A DNA stretch of 60,000 nucleotides, taken from positions 15,984,106 through 16,044,105 of the forward strand of contig NC_045141.1 in NCBI RefSeq assembly GCF_008831285.2, written 5' to 3'. Of the stretch, positions 48,151 through 58,876 are shown in pieces (the stretch's first letter is position 1; each line of letters starts with the position of its first letter). A program made the position numbers and the translations under genes. The notes below the pieces were generated by a model. It ran no database searches. It was not told the DNA's origin and saw only the letters and a list, made by a program, of their open reading frames with translations. This DNA is from Nymphaea colorata (lineage: Eukaryota > Streptophyta > Magnoliopsida > Nymphaeales > Nymphaeaceae).

Positions 48151-49120
48151 CTGTAGAATTTGCTAATTCCTCAAATTCATCAAGTGTGTCGATCTGATAG
48201 GTTATATCAGTATCGGTCGGTACAAAGCTTTTAACTAGAAGGTAATCTTCTTCATCAGAAGTCACATCCTTAGTAGAATCATAGTCTTCTACTGAGACAA
48301 TTGAGTAAATGGATTCTGAGTCACTAATGTATTCATCTACGCTAATGAGTTCTTGATTAGTGGTATTTAGTAATACCGCTTCTCTACAATATGTGTTCAT
48401 TAATTTAGAATAGTGACTGCCTAAATGATCATAATTTTTGCATACGATGCAACTTAATTTATTTTTATAATTCGTTCCTTGTTGTACTTTCAGACATGTT
48501 TGTCTTTTTATTTAAGTATGGTGCTTTACTTTTTGATTTCCTCAAAAAGTATTTCTTACTAAGTTTTTTGGATTTACATTTTGTAGCAATCTTTTTACCC
48601 TTTCTTTTAGTAGGCTTTCTTTTATCAAGATTATACCCATAATTCTGAGTTGTGTAAATGTTTTTGTAAAAGGAATAGTCTCATTTCCTTTTACAAAAAG
48701 GCAGGTGCATTCATATCTCGGAGATCAATGGGCTAGTTGTCTAGTATTTCCTTTTCCAATTCTCTAGGTAATTTCCTAAAGAGTTTGTCTCTTATATTAC
48801 TATCATAGAAGTAATTTCCTAAAGTAATTTCCAAAGGAAATCTCTTTCCTTTAGGTTTAAATTTTTCTACCCCTTCTCCCATACTTGAATAGGGTATTCT
48901 GGAATGATAGCCAGTTGATGGTTCCCCTTGAACCACTTGAGAATCGTTTGTTCCTTCCATGATTAAATCCATATAATTTTTAATATTTTTCCTGTTAGGG
49001 AATCTTCTACTATAGATTCTTTATCTATAGTGTCTAATTCCTCTACATCTGACATGATTTTGGATCTTATCCTGATATTATTGTCTTCTTCAGTATAGAT
49101 TTCTTGATCTTCTTGGATCT
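48143..49120 (-). pseudogene. endogenous caulimovirid: capsid-protein ORF with internal deletion, inverted
   Basis: Matches 36310-37758 but passes directly from the FKPKGKRFPLEIT segment to the DKLFRKLP segment at about 48,810-48,825, losing about 430 bp of the capsid core. The zinc knuckle reads CIVCKNYDHLGSHYSK, so the last Cys is replaced by Tyr. The acidic tail (TSDEEDYLLVKSF) runs into the stop at 48143. Confidence 0.78.
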
Positions 49121-49340
49121 ATCCAAGATTTTTTAAAGATCCTTCAAGTTCTAAAACTTGAAGGATCAATTCTAATTTTAATCCAATTCTTTAGGATAGA
49201 GAATTTATCAGGATTTGCTTGTTGATAAATTTCCATTTATCTTAGTTTTTCCTTTATCAAGGGTTATTTAAGTTTCTACAAGTTTTTCTTCTGTAGGTCT
49301 TCTTTTCATTACTAAGTATTCGTTACTTAGTATTGTCTTT

Positions 49341-49625
49341 CTAGGTGAACTGGAACCTATCAAATCTTTTAATAAGATTTTCTAGTTCTCGACTAGACCT
49401 AGGTTTTTCTAGTTCTTCCAGAATCCTATTGTATTTTGTCTCAAGATCCTCTTGTCTCTTAAGAACATGCCACAATATCCCAATTATTAGATTAAATAAT
49501 TTTGGATACTCTTTATCAGATGCTCCTTGGCCAGAATAACATTTATGAGAATTGTTAATTTGATTATTTATCGTAGGGAAATTATGTGGTAAAGTAAGGT
49601 CCAAATAATCATATATTTCCATCAT
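49341..49625 (-). pseudogene. endogenous caulimovirid: coiled-coil ORF, inverted copy with N-terminus
   Basis: Opens MMEIYDYLDLTLPHNFPTIN, then EYPKLFNLIIGILWHV and the heptad stretch ETKYNRILEELEKP, ending at 49341 by frameshift. It is the only copy with both the conserved start and the coiled coil. It lies about 170 bp downstream of the dUTPase. Function not known; a structural or virion-associated role is a guess from position. Confidence 0.65.
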
Positions 49626-49793
49626 TGACCTGGGATGAGGTTACTTGAACTTGGTATCATTTTCCAATTTCTCTATCTAAATCCACTTTGTTATCTGGAT
49701 TTTATTTGGTTTAGTAAGACTATAATTTTCCTTACTTTATAAATCATACCATATATTTTGCATGTTCTAGATTACAGATATGATCTATATAAA

Positions 49794-50222
49794 TCAAATC
49801 TTGGATAAACCAAATCCTTTTGTTTGTCGAATTGTGGCATTAATTTTTTCTACTTCTTTAATTTTAGGGGTAGTTATTCTGTGTAGGACTAGCTAGGCAA
49901 TCCTGTCTCTTTTCCTAATGGAGAAATCTTTATTAGAATGGTTAAAGATGAGAATTTTTACTTCACTTCTGTAGTCTTCATCAATTACTCTAGCTCCTAC
50001 TAGGATTGAGTAATTAAGTGCCAGACCGCTTCTGTAAGAGATTTGGCCATAAGTTCCTTTGGGAACAGCTATGGCTAAATCGGTATTAACAAGAGTTTTA
50101 CTTTTTGTAGGAACAATTGTATTATGATTGATTTCAAGGTCATAACCTGTTGCTCTATTTGCCAGCCTAGTTGGTAGAGAAATAGTTGGATCAAGTCGTT
50201 GGATCCTTGAATAGTTACGCAT
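49794..50222 (-). pseudogene. endogenous caulimovirid: dUTPase, inverted copy
   Basis: All five dUTPase motifs are visible: ATGYDLEI, GTYGQISYRSGLA, VIDEDYRSEV, RDRIA followed by LVLH, and TIRQTKGFGL. One in-frame TAG replaces the Gln codon of the motif 4 RIAQL. Otherwise the domain is open for about 130 codons with no insertion. Its 5' side is fused to a Pol Cys/His fragment, so the true N-terminus is lost. This is the better preserved of the two copies. Confidence 0.88.
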
Positions 50223-50582
50223 TTCCACCTGTGTTCAATATTAGGGTAACGGCAACAAACAAAACAATGTCTATTTAGATTGCCATCTCTATAATTCCAA
50301 TTATGTTCACATGCTTTGGAATTTTTACTCATCTATAGAATTTGCCAATTTCTCAAATTCATCAAGTGTGTCGATCTGATAGGTTGCATCAGTATTGGTC
50401 GGTACAAAGCTTTTAACCAGAGGGTAATCTTCTTCATCAGAAATCAGATCCTTAGTAAAATCATAGTCTTCTATTGAGACAATTGAGTAAATGGATTCTG
50501 AGTCACTAACGTATTCATCTACACTATTGAGTTCTTGATTGGTGGTATTTAGTAATATCGCTTCTCTAGAATATGTGTTCAA
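50222..50582 (-). pseudogene. endogenous caulimovirid: third copy of capsid tail and Pol start
   Basis: A capsid acidic tail (LISDEEDYPLVKSF) ends in the conserved ATGAGTAA overlap (50332-50325) and continues as the Pol Cys/His domain up to HRWKC. There it is joined to dUTPase sequence at about 50222. On its 5' side it is joined to RNase H sequence at about 50586. Both joins are between distant parts of the viral genome. Confidence 0.78.
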
Positions 50583-50585
50583 ATG

Positions 50586-51456
50586 TTTTTAATGCATAAG
50601 AATTTGCTAAAAGCTCTATATCTAATGAAGATATATTACCTTTTTCCTAAAATTTGTCAGATGCATATCTACAAATTTCTTCGCTCGTCTTAGGATCATA
50701 TTTTGAGGGTTTAGCAAGCAATACTGCTCTCCATCCAAGATGCGATCCATCTATTTTGTTTACCAAATAATCTGAACTAAGTGGTAACCTAAGTAGTTTT
50801 AGCTGTTGTACTAAAGCCTTAATCTTCTTGACCTGGTTTACATCTTCTTCGTTGAAGAACAAAACACCATTTGGTCTTAATTTTGCATAAAATCCTTATA
50901 CGAGATTTTGCATCTGTGAGATGTAAGGTCTTCCGTAGTTTAAGATTCTCAAAAATTGTTGAAGCATTTTTTTATCTTCAATTTTATCAGGGAAATCTTT
51001 TATAATTTTCTCAACTATATGTGGTTGGAGTTTTATGTACCCATTGCCAATCTCAGTTCCTAAAAATTTTACGTGAGTTTTCACTAACACCATTTTCTTT
51101 TTAGAAATTATAATTCCATTTTTCTCAAATGTTTCAAATACCTTTTTGAGATGAATAATATGTTCTTTTTTAGTCTTTGAGAAAACTAAGATATCATCAA
51201 TATAGACTTTGGAAAACTCTTTGTAGCCTTCCATAACGAGGTCCATTTTTCTTTGAAAAACACTAGGGGCGTTTTTCAATCCAAAGGGCATTACGATTCA
51301 TTCATAATGTCCTTGGGGATATGTGAAAGCAGTCCATGGTATAGAATTTTCTTCCATTCTGACTTGCCAGAAACCACTATTGCAATCAAATTTTGAGAAG
51401 TATTTTTTTTTATCCTGGATCCGCTGGATCTAGGAATCTTTATCTAGAATATTATA
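50586..51456 (-). pseudogene. endogenous caulimovirid: RT and RNase H fragment, second inverted copy
   Basis: Runs from the middle of RT through RNase H. It has an intact YIDDILVFS catalytic motif at about 51200, PFGLKNAPSVFQRKMDLVM before it, FLGTEIGNGYIKLQPH after it, and RNase H at 50862-50590 (SHLGWRAVLLAKP, SEEICRYASDKF). Stops at about 51292, 50893 and 50646 break it. It supplies the empty site for the element at 35146-35738. Its 5' side is cut at about 51456 by the copia LTR remnant. Confidence 0.85.
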
Positions 51457-51483
51457 CCTGTTAAAGATATATAAATGGATCAT

Positions 51484-51559
<76 letters not shown>

Positions 51560-51562
51560 ACA
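51457..51562 (+). mobile_element. truncated 5' LTR of a Ty1/copia element
   Basis: Between the viral RT and the copia primer site are about 105 bp with a TATA-like GATATATAAATGG at 51465-51477, a long CT tract and a terminal GTAACA. This fits the 3' part of an LTR (core promoter, R/U5). The U3 part is missing. Confidence 0.6.
51485..51556. repeat. long TC microsatellite inside the copia LTR remnant
   Basis: About 70 bp of uninterrupted (TC)n directly downstream of the TATA-like box. Confidence 0.95.
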
Positions 51563-51574
51563 TGGTATCAGAGC
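51563..51574 (+). other. copia primer-binding site
   Basis: TGGTATCAGAGC is a perfect complement of the 3' end of initiator Met-tRNA, directly after the LTR end CA. Confidence 0.92.
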
Positions 51575-51769
51575 AAGGTGTGGTGTCGACAGCATGGTGA
51601 CTTTTTTCGGCGACCATCTTCTTCGGCAACCACCTTTCTGGCGAACAGCCAAGCGAGTCTCTTTATAGTTCTTTCGTCCTCCCTCTTGTCATCGCCCATC
51701 CTTTATTCCCTCTTGTCACCCAATAAGGACACGGTGAAAGAATAGGGTTTGGGAGTGTTGTGTGGAGAA

Positions 51770-51808
51770 GGATCTGATCACGCCCATGTGGAAGGCGTGA
51801 TCAGATCC
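51770..51808 (+). other. perfect 15-bp hairpin in the copia leader
   Basis: GGATCTGATCACGCC and GGCGTGATCAGATCC flank a 9-nt loop about 200 nt after the primer site. The place and stability fit an RNA dimerisation or packaging element, which is inference. Confidence 0.8.
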
Positions 51809-52099
51809 TCAAGTTGATCTCGTGGATGCTACTTCAACGGTGATTGGAACTTCATGTTCATCATGTGGGGCAGAGTGTTGTGGGTGCAGCGTGACTTGTG
51901 AAGTTGTTGTTTGTGGAGTCTATATGCTGTTTATGAACTCAGTAAAGTGAGGCTGCGTGAGGGTGGACTGTTGCTGATTCTTAGAACAAGATCTGTAAGT
52001 TGATATCGTTGATTCCTTTGTCGTGTGGATAGCTAGTTTTATGTGAAACAACTGTAGTTATAAGTAGCAGCAGTCTTCAGTCGATTGGGAAAGAAATTC

Positions 52100-52243
52100 C
52101 AGTCATCGGCTGAAACAATTTATTCAATATAGAAGCCTGATTTATAAACTTTCAGATATAATATTGAGTTTCAGTCATTGGCTGAAACAGATTATTCTAT
52201 ATTGTTGCCTAATCTATAGAGTTTCAGATATGATATTGGAGTT
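52100..52243. repeat. imperfect tandem duplication, about 72 bp x 2, in the copia leader
   Basis: Both units begin CAGTCAT(C/T)GGCTGAAACA and end TTTCAGATATRATATTG. Confidence 0.8.
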
Positions 52244-52392
52244 ATAAGTTTCTTTTTCAGATTCGTCTGTGTTGCAAGTGATATTTCTCTAATATTAGTG
52301 ATCATTACATTACGTTTTCTGTTCAAACCTGTAAGTGACAGTGATTTACTAGCCTCTTAACTTGTGCGCCAATCTGGTCTTTTTTATTTACT

Positions 52393-55035
52393 ATGGCTGA
52401 AAACGGCAAATCTAAAGGGTCTACTGAATACAAGATGGTTGGGAATTCCTTCTCTTATGGAACCACGATCAAGCTTAATTGTTCAAATTATGAAATATGG
52501 TCTAGGGTATTCATAATGTCGGTGGCTAGGCATAGGAAGAAATATATTCTTGAGGAGGATGAACCTACTGAGAAAAAAGGGATATATGGTCTTCTACTAT
52601 AATAGTTTGGAGTCTCATATAGCCCTAACTATTGCATATTATACCAAGGCCAAGGATATGTGGTCTTTCTTGAGGAAGACATACTCGCATGCCACTAATG
52701 TAGTCAAAATCCTACAATTGGAAGAGGAGTTATGCAACATACGGCAAAGGTATCAAGACCTATCTCAGTATTTTGCTACATTGACTGCTGCATATGAACG
52801 GTTAAAGGCTCTTCGTCCACCTTGCTAGCATTGTTATGCATCACACTTTAAAACTGGTATGGTAGTGAAGTTCCTATCTGGCATATCTTCAGAATACTCT
52901 GTGGAAAAGTCTCAAATTCTCACAGGCAGTAATCTTCCAGATCTAGTAGACACATATAATAGGTTGAGTCGTCTTGCAGCTACTCTTTCTCATAATACGC
53001 ATGACACACCAGTCTCTGCACTTGTGATATCAGGAGGATGGGGCCCTAGTTTGTTTGGTGGCACTAGGGGACGTGGTACAAGCCATGGTGCAGGACGTGG
53101 CAGATTTCAGTGCTCTTATTATGGCAAAATTGGTCATCTAGAGGATCGTTGTTGGGACAAGCATCATCACCTCTATTCGAACGTCTCCTCTGGACGTGGT
53201 GGAGGTCGAATCGTCCACTGACAAAGGTCCTTCTTCATCCCAAGTAGCCCATTCAAAGGCAACAATATCTATGGTTGAGTCTTCTACTGATCCTTCCATA
53301 TCCATGTCGTATTCCCTTAACTTAAGTAAGGATGAATATGATCGTGTTCTTGCTCAGAGGTCTGCCTCTACATTTGCTTCTACATCTGCCAATGCTACTG
53401 TTATAGACTCAACATTCTCTGCTGGTACTTCTATTGATGATCCAGGTATGACATGGATGATAGATTCTAGTGCTTCTAGACATTGTTGTAATCAATTTCA
53501 TCTTTTGTTAAATTCTCTACACCACAACATGTCAGGCTGGCTGATGGCAAGCTGTCCCTGTTTTAGGCAGCAGTGATATCTACCTCCCACATTTAGGCAC
53601 TGTTACATGTGTACTATATGCTCTTTAGTTTCCTGTTAACTTGTTATCTGTTAAACAAATAGCTTTTGATTTAAAGTGTAAAGTCATTTTTGACCCCGGT
53701 TTTTGTTCTTTTCAGGACTTACTAACTGGGAAGATGATTGGTGGTGGCCATGAATGTGAGGAACTTTATTTTCTGTTGATCCCAGTTGATGTTGCTGCAT
53801 CTTCAGTCCCTTCGAAACCTTCTCCTTTCCAATGGCATCTCAGACTGGGTCATTCGTCAGTACCAAAACTTTGTCGCACGTTTCCAGATATTCCTGCATC
53901 ATAGTCATTCTTATGTGATACTTGTCAGTTGGGCAAGCATACACAGAGCGTCTTTCCTTTGAGTCAGAGTCCGTCCAGTCAGAGTCCGTTTGATCTTATT
54001 CATGTGGATGTATGGGGTCCTAGTTGGGTTCCTTTTCGGTCATGTTTTTTACATTATCTTATTCTAATTGATGATTTTGCTAGATTAGTTGGGTTTTCTT
54101 GTTAAGGGAAAGATCTGAAGACATATGTGTTCTTCAAAATTTTATCAAGAGAATAAAAACTCAGTTTGGACTCATTGTCAAAAATATTTGCACTGATAAT
54201 GTTCTTGAATTCAAGTCTTCCATTCTACTTCAGTTTTATGTCAACCATGGAATTTGACCTTAATATACTTGTCCACATACGTCCCAACAAAATGATGTAG
54301 CCGAACGCAAACATCGACAACTCCTAAATGTGGTTTGTACCCTTATGTTACATTCTCACTTGCCTGCCTATTTTTAGGGTGATGCTATTTTTACTTCCTG
54401 TTACCTCATTAATAGATTACCCTCTTCCTCCATCCAAGAATGTATTCCCATTAAAATTTTATATCCAGGACGTTCATTATTTCATTTACCTCTCAAAGTT
54501 TTTGGATGCACTTGCTTTGCACATATTCTGAGCCCAAACAAAAATAAACTTGTTGCCCAAGCCATCAAATGTTTCTTTATTGGCTACTCAGCCAATCAAA
54601 AAGGATATAAATGCTTTGATACCCTGACTAAGAAAGACATTATCAGTGCGAATGTTACCTTCTTTGAGTCTCGTCCTTATTTTCCTCCATCAAGTCCCTC
54701 TTCGTTTGAGATGCATGCACCTATACCTCTTCCCATTCCACCAGTATCACTTGAGTCATTTCCACCATCTCCACCTAAGGCACATAAACGTTTTCTTGAT
54801 CCTCCTTTGGTTTACACTCATCGTCTACGTCCCTCTCTCAACCGTCCGCCAGCATCGTCTCAAGAGGTAAGCTCCACTGATAAGACTGACTCAGGTTTAA
54901 ATGATGACCATTCTGTAGCAGATCTCCCTATTGCCATTTGCAAGGGCAAGCGACAGTGCACATTACATCCTATTTTTAATTCTGTCTCTACTGCTCATCT
55001 GAGTACAAGTTTGGTGCAGTTTGATCAAGCTCTAT
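52393..55035 (+). pseudogene. Ty1/copia gag-pol, decayed and cut off before RT
   Basis: Domain order gag, protease, integrase identifies Ty1/copia. Gag opens MAENGKSKGSTEYKMVGNSF, with frameshifts at about 52600 and 52830. The zinc knuckle reads CSYYGKIGHLEDRC, with the second Cys changed to Tyr. The protease triad reads IDSSAS instead of DSGAS. The GAG-pre-integrase motif WHLRLGHSS is at about 53835. The integrase keeps HVDVWGP, a TDN Asp and VAERKHRQLL Glu but has stops at about 54104 and 54256. The integrase C-terminal part and the linker to RT run to 55035, where the LTR of another element begins. RT and RNase H are absent from the window. Confidence 0.88.
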
Positions 55036-58000
55036 TGTTAACACCCCAAATTTTTCCACATCAAAATTGAAGCAATGTGAAAATTTCACAAAAGAATTGT
55101 GAAAATTTGCAATTTCAAAGCCAATTTCGAATCTAAAGAACAATTAGATTCAAATCGTGAATTTAACCCGATACACGAATCCCAATGCAGGATTACGAGT
55201 CCAAATTCAATTGCAAATGTCATTTGAAATCCAAATCCAATTGCAAAATGCAAATTTTGACTTAGATCCAAGAATTGGATCTAATTCAGTCTAAAATGCT
55301 ACGTGGGACCCACGTGTGGGCCCCACCTAGCCCGTGTGGTCAAGAGCCCTCCCCAGGGGCCATGCCCCCCTCCATGTCAAAAAAAAAAATAATAAATAAA
55401 TATTTTCTCTCAAATTAATTGAAGAAAAGTCATTTTCAAGAAGAAATAAAGGAGAAACCTAGGAAAAGAGAGACATTTATGTCTCTCTCTCTTCTTTAAC
55501 CAGATCCTCCTTAAAGAAAAAAATCATTTCCAAGGAAGCAATTACTAGACTGGTCAAACTCACCTAACCTACTTAATCCAAGTAGGTTTGACCCGGGTGC
55601 ACTCAAATGTGGTGCCAATTCCAGCTAGGTTCGGTCACAATGGGCTCAACATAGTCAAAACGTAAGTCTGTCTCATGATCCAATTAATGGACGAAAATAG
55701 ACTTTGACCGAACCAAACCCACTTTGACTAAACTCAGTCAAAGTACAATTTAGCTCAATTAAGAGCTTTCTTGACCCAAATTTATCAAATTACCTCAAAT
55801 AAAGTCAAACTACTTGCAAATGAGCTTTGACTTTGGTCAATTGGTCGAAATTGATCAATTTGGACAATTTTGCCCTTCTGCGGTCAACTTAAGATTAAAA
55901 AGCCTAAAATGGTTTATGAAAGGCAAATAAACATTTGAATTTGTCAAATGCATGAATCAAATACCAAATTTAAATTGAATTTCTCAAGTGAAAGTTTGAT
56001 TCAGTTGAAATCCATTTTCAATCAAGTTTTGGACGAAAATACCCTTTTCGAACCAAATTTGATAAAATTTTTAAATTTTATTAAAATTTAAATTTAATTA
56101 TCATAATTCAATGGCATTTGGAGCTTAGTAACTAGGTTTTAACCTTATAAGCTCGATTTCAAACAAAAAATAAATAAATAGTACAAAATAAGGGCAAAAC
56201 CCTGTGCAAGGGCATTTTCGTCCAAAATTTTGGTCAAAATGGTCACCTAGGTCTGAACCCAAGTTGACCAAACCTAGCCCAGCCCACCTAGCTCGTGGAA
56301 ATGGGCTGAGAAATGGTCAATTAGAGCCTTTAAAGTCTATTTAACTCATTTTACAAGTCCCCAAGGTCTTAAGTAAGTTCCCAAGGTGAGTTAAGAAGGT
56401 GGTTGAACCCACCTCCTCCTCTATATAATCCTCCCCTTGGCTACTAAGGGGGGGGACGAAATTTTGGAGCATTCTATCAAATTGCTGCAGCCAAGGAGCT
56501 AGGAGGGAGAAGCCAAGGAAGAGAGAAGAGGTTCGTCCAAGCCCCCTTCCCCTTTTTCTCCCATTCTCTTCTTCACTTTCTTCTATTCTCCCCATTGATT
56601 TTGCTAAGTTAGGGTGCTTAAGTGAACCCTTACTTAGGATTTTCGTGGTGAGAAGCCCTCTTTACCACTCCAAATTCCAGCAAGCAAGCTATTTCTTATT
56701 CTAGCTTTGCTAAGCTTGAATCCACGGTTGGATTCTTGCTTAGGATTGCTTGGGTTAGAAAACAAGTGAAGACGAAAGACAAACATCAAGACCGACCGCA
56801 AGGTAGGTGATCTTAACTCACTTCTCTTCTACTTTAGCTTATTGTTGATTTATTTTAATTCCAACAATTCGTGGGAGGGTTTATTTTCATTTGCTTACGG
56901 CTGGGAATGATGTCCAGCTAAGGGAAACCTACGCTTCAATGTACATGTTAATGCATAATGCATGCATATGTCGGTTTTTCTTAAATATGAACCCAAGTAT
57001 CAAATTTCGAAATGGGCCCCAAGGCCACGTCCCTTTTAAAGGAACCAACTTAATACCATTTTGAACTCCCTACCATGAGAGAATCCCACGGTGAGAAAGT
57101 GATTTTGCTACATCACGTATGATGAAAATGCCTATAAGGGATGGATACGTTTTTACGAATGTGATCCACCCTTGCGTGGCGAAATGATGGACGAATAAGC
57201 TTGAGTATTGTTTTATTTTCTTTCTTATTCACAGTCATTTTGATTCATGTCTTTCAATTTAATTAATCAAGGGTAGTAGGGAAGATTTGAAACAAGTTCT
57301 CAATCTTCCTACATAAAAGAACCCAGCCATGAATCATCATGATTCATGAGTCATGCGGTCCCTTGATAAAATTTCATTTTGAAAAGTAAGGTACGTATAT
57401 GTATACATTGTTATATATGTACATATATGCATCCGATTTCTTGTCAAAAATTACATTCCTCCCTTAAAATCAGGTTGGAACATGTTTCCAAACCGGTCTT
57501 TAAGGAAATGGGCCATTTTTATTGATTTTTCTAGTGCAAGATTATAAATTACTTTCATTTCATTTTTACTTAATTTCAGCAAACCTATACGTAAGATGTA
57601 TGTATGTTGTTGAAATCAGACCATGTTTTATAGGAATTGGTTTAAGAATATCACGTATTTGAAATACCAACCATCCTAGAATCATCCAAAGGAGTTGATG
57701 ATTTCATTACTACGAAATCTGGAATTTGAATAGATTTGAAAAACTCATTGTTTCTATCTAAGAAACAAGTCCTTATTGGAATCAATGTCCACAATTTTCA
57801 GCTATTTAAATCAACACAAGGTCTGATTTTTAGCTATTTTGAGACAAAAGTGGACGTCATCCATGTCTCCCATCCGTTTCAAAGATTGAACTTGACATCA
57901 TTTATATATTTTCATCATTTTGATAATTTTATGTCAAGCCTCAAGCTTATGGACTACATCTCTAATTCATGTGCTTAATCATATAATGAGCACATATAGA

Positions 58001-58856
58001 GAAAGTCCTACATTTTAATCAATCTTCATGTATAGATTGTATGACGTGCAATACGGACTTTGAGAGATTATGAGGGAGTGAAGAATGTATGTTTCATATG
58101 AATGAATCTTGATGAGCTATGAGAGAGAGAAGAATGAATGTTCCATATAGTTTCCATTCTCGTTTCATGCATTCACTTTCACTCAAAATCAATGGCACCA
58201 CATGCACATTCTCAAGAAATTAAGTGATTCAAATTTAAGTTGCAAAAAGTGACCAAGTCATATTGCAATGAGAATTTGTAAACTTCACTTAACTTCAAAA
58301 GAAAACACAAGCAATGCATTCATAATCTTTTGGCCAAAGTGCATTTGAAAAACAACATGTTTTCTAACAATTTGGAACCTATGTTCTTTCAAAAGAATGA
58401 ATTCTACAAATCACATGATTTGACAAAAGAAGAGTTCAAAATCAATTTTTATCATAAGATGATCATCATCATCTAGAGTTCACAACAAAGAACTCAATTC
58501 CAAATCTTCAAAAATCCTCAAGAATTATGTGTTTCAAATAACACCAAAACAAAGGATTTTAAACCAACTTGAAAACCCCCAATATTCAAATTCATTTATT
58601 CAAAAAAATGAATTTCGGTTCTTGAATCCAAAACCTCAATGCATAAGCATATAGGACTTACATCAATAACTCGTATATGATCCAAATGATCTTTAGTCCT
58701 TGGTCTAATTACCCCTGTTAAAGGCGGCAGGAACGGTTGGACCTCGTACCGACGAGCGGATCCCTTTCTCTTGAAAATTTTCTCAAAACCCCAATTTTAA
58801 AAGAATTTTGCTGACTCGCATTTCGACCTTCTTGAAAAGGGAGTGGGGTGCGAACA
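55036..58856 (+). mobile_element. 3.8-kb 5' LTR of a Tat/Ogre-like Ty3/gypsy element
   Basis: Begins TGTTAACACCCC where copia coding sequence stops abruptly, and ends TGCGAACA directly before a primer-site-like sequence, giving TGTT/AACA termini. A TATA box (CTATATAATCC) lies at 56421. The unusual length and the end context GGGTGCGAACAGATGG resemble Tat/Ogre-lineage LTRs. No long ORFs inside. The other LTR lies outside the window, so identity and target duplication cannot be checked. Confidence 0.68.
56421..56429 (+). promoter_or_regulatory. TATA box within the gypsy LTR
   Basis: CTATATAATCC in a C-rich context, the only strong TATA noticed in the LTR. It implies a U3 of about 1.4 kb. Confidence 0.5.
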
Positions 58857-58858
58857 GA

Positions 58859-58876
58859 TGGCACACCCGGTGGGAC
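58859..58876 (+). other. primer-binding-site-like sequence of the gypsy element
   Basis: TGGCACACCCGGTGGGAC starts three bases after the putative LTR end. It resembles the TGGCGACTCC(A/G)CTGGGGA sites of Ogre/Tat elements in position and pattern, but not perfectly. The tRNA is not assigned. Confidence 0.5.

Larger units (their letters stand above)
51575..52392 (+). other. copia 5' leader
   Basis: Untranslated stretch between primer site and gag. It contains a perfect hairpin (51770-51808) and a tandem duplication (52100-52243), listed separately. Confidence 0.7.
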
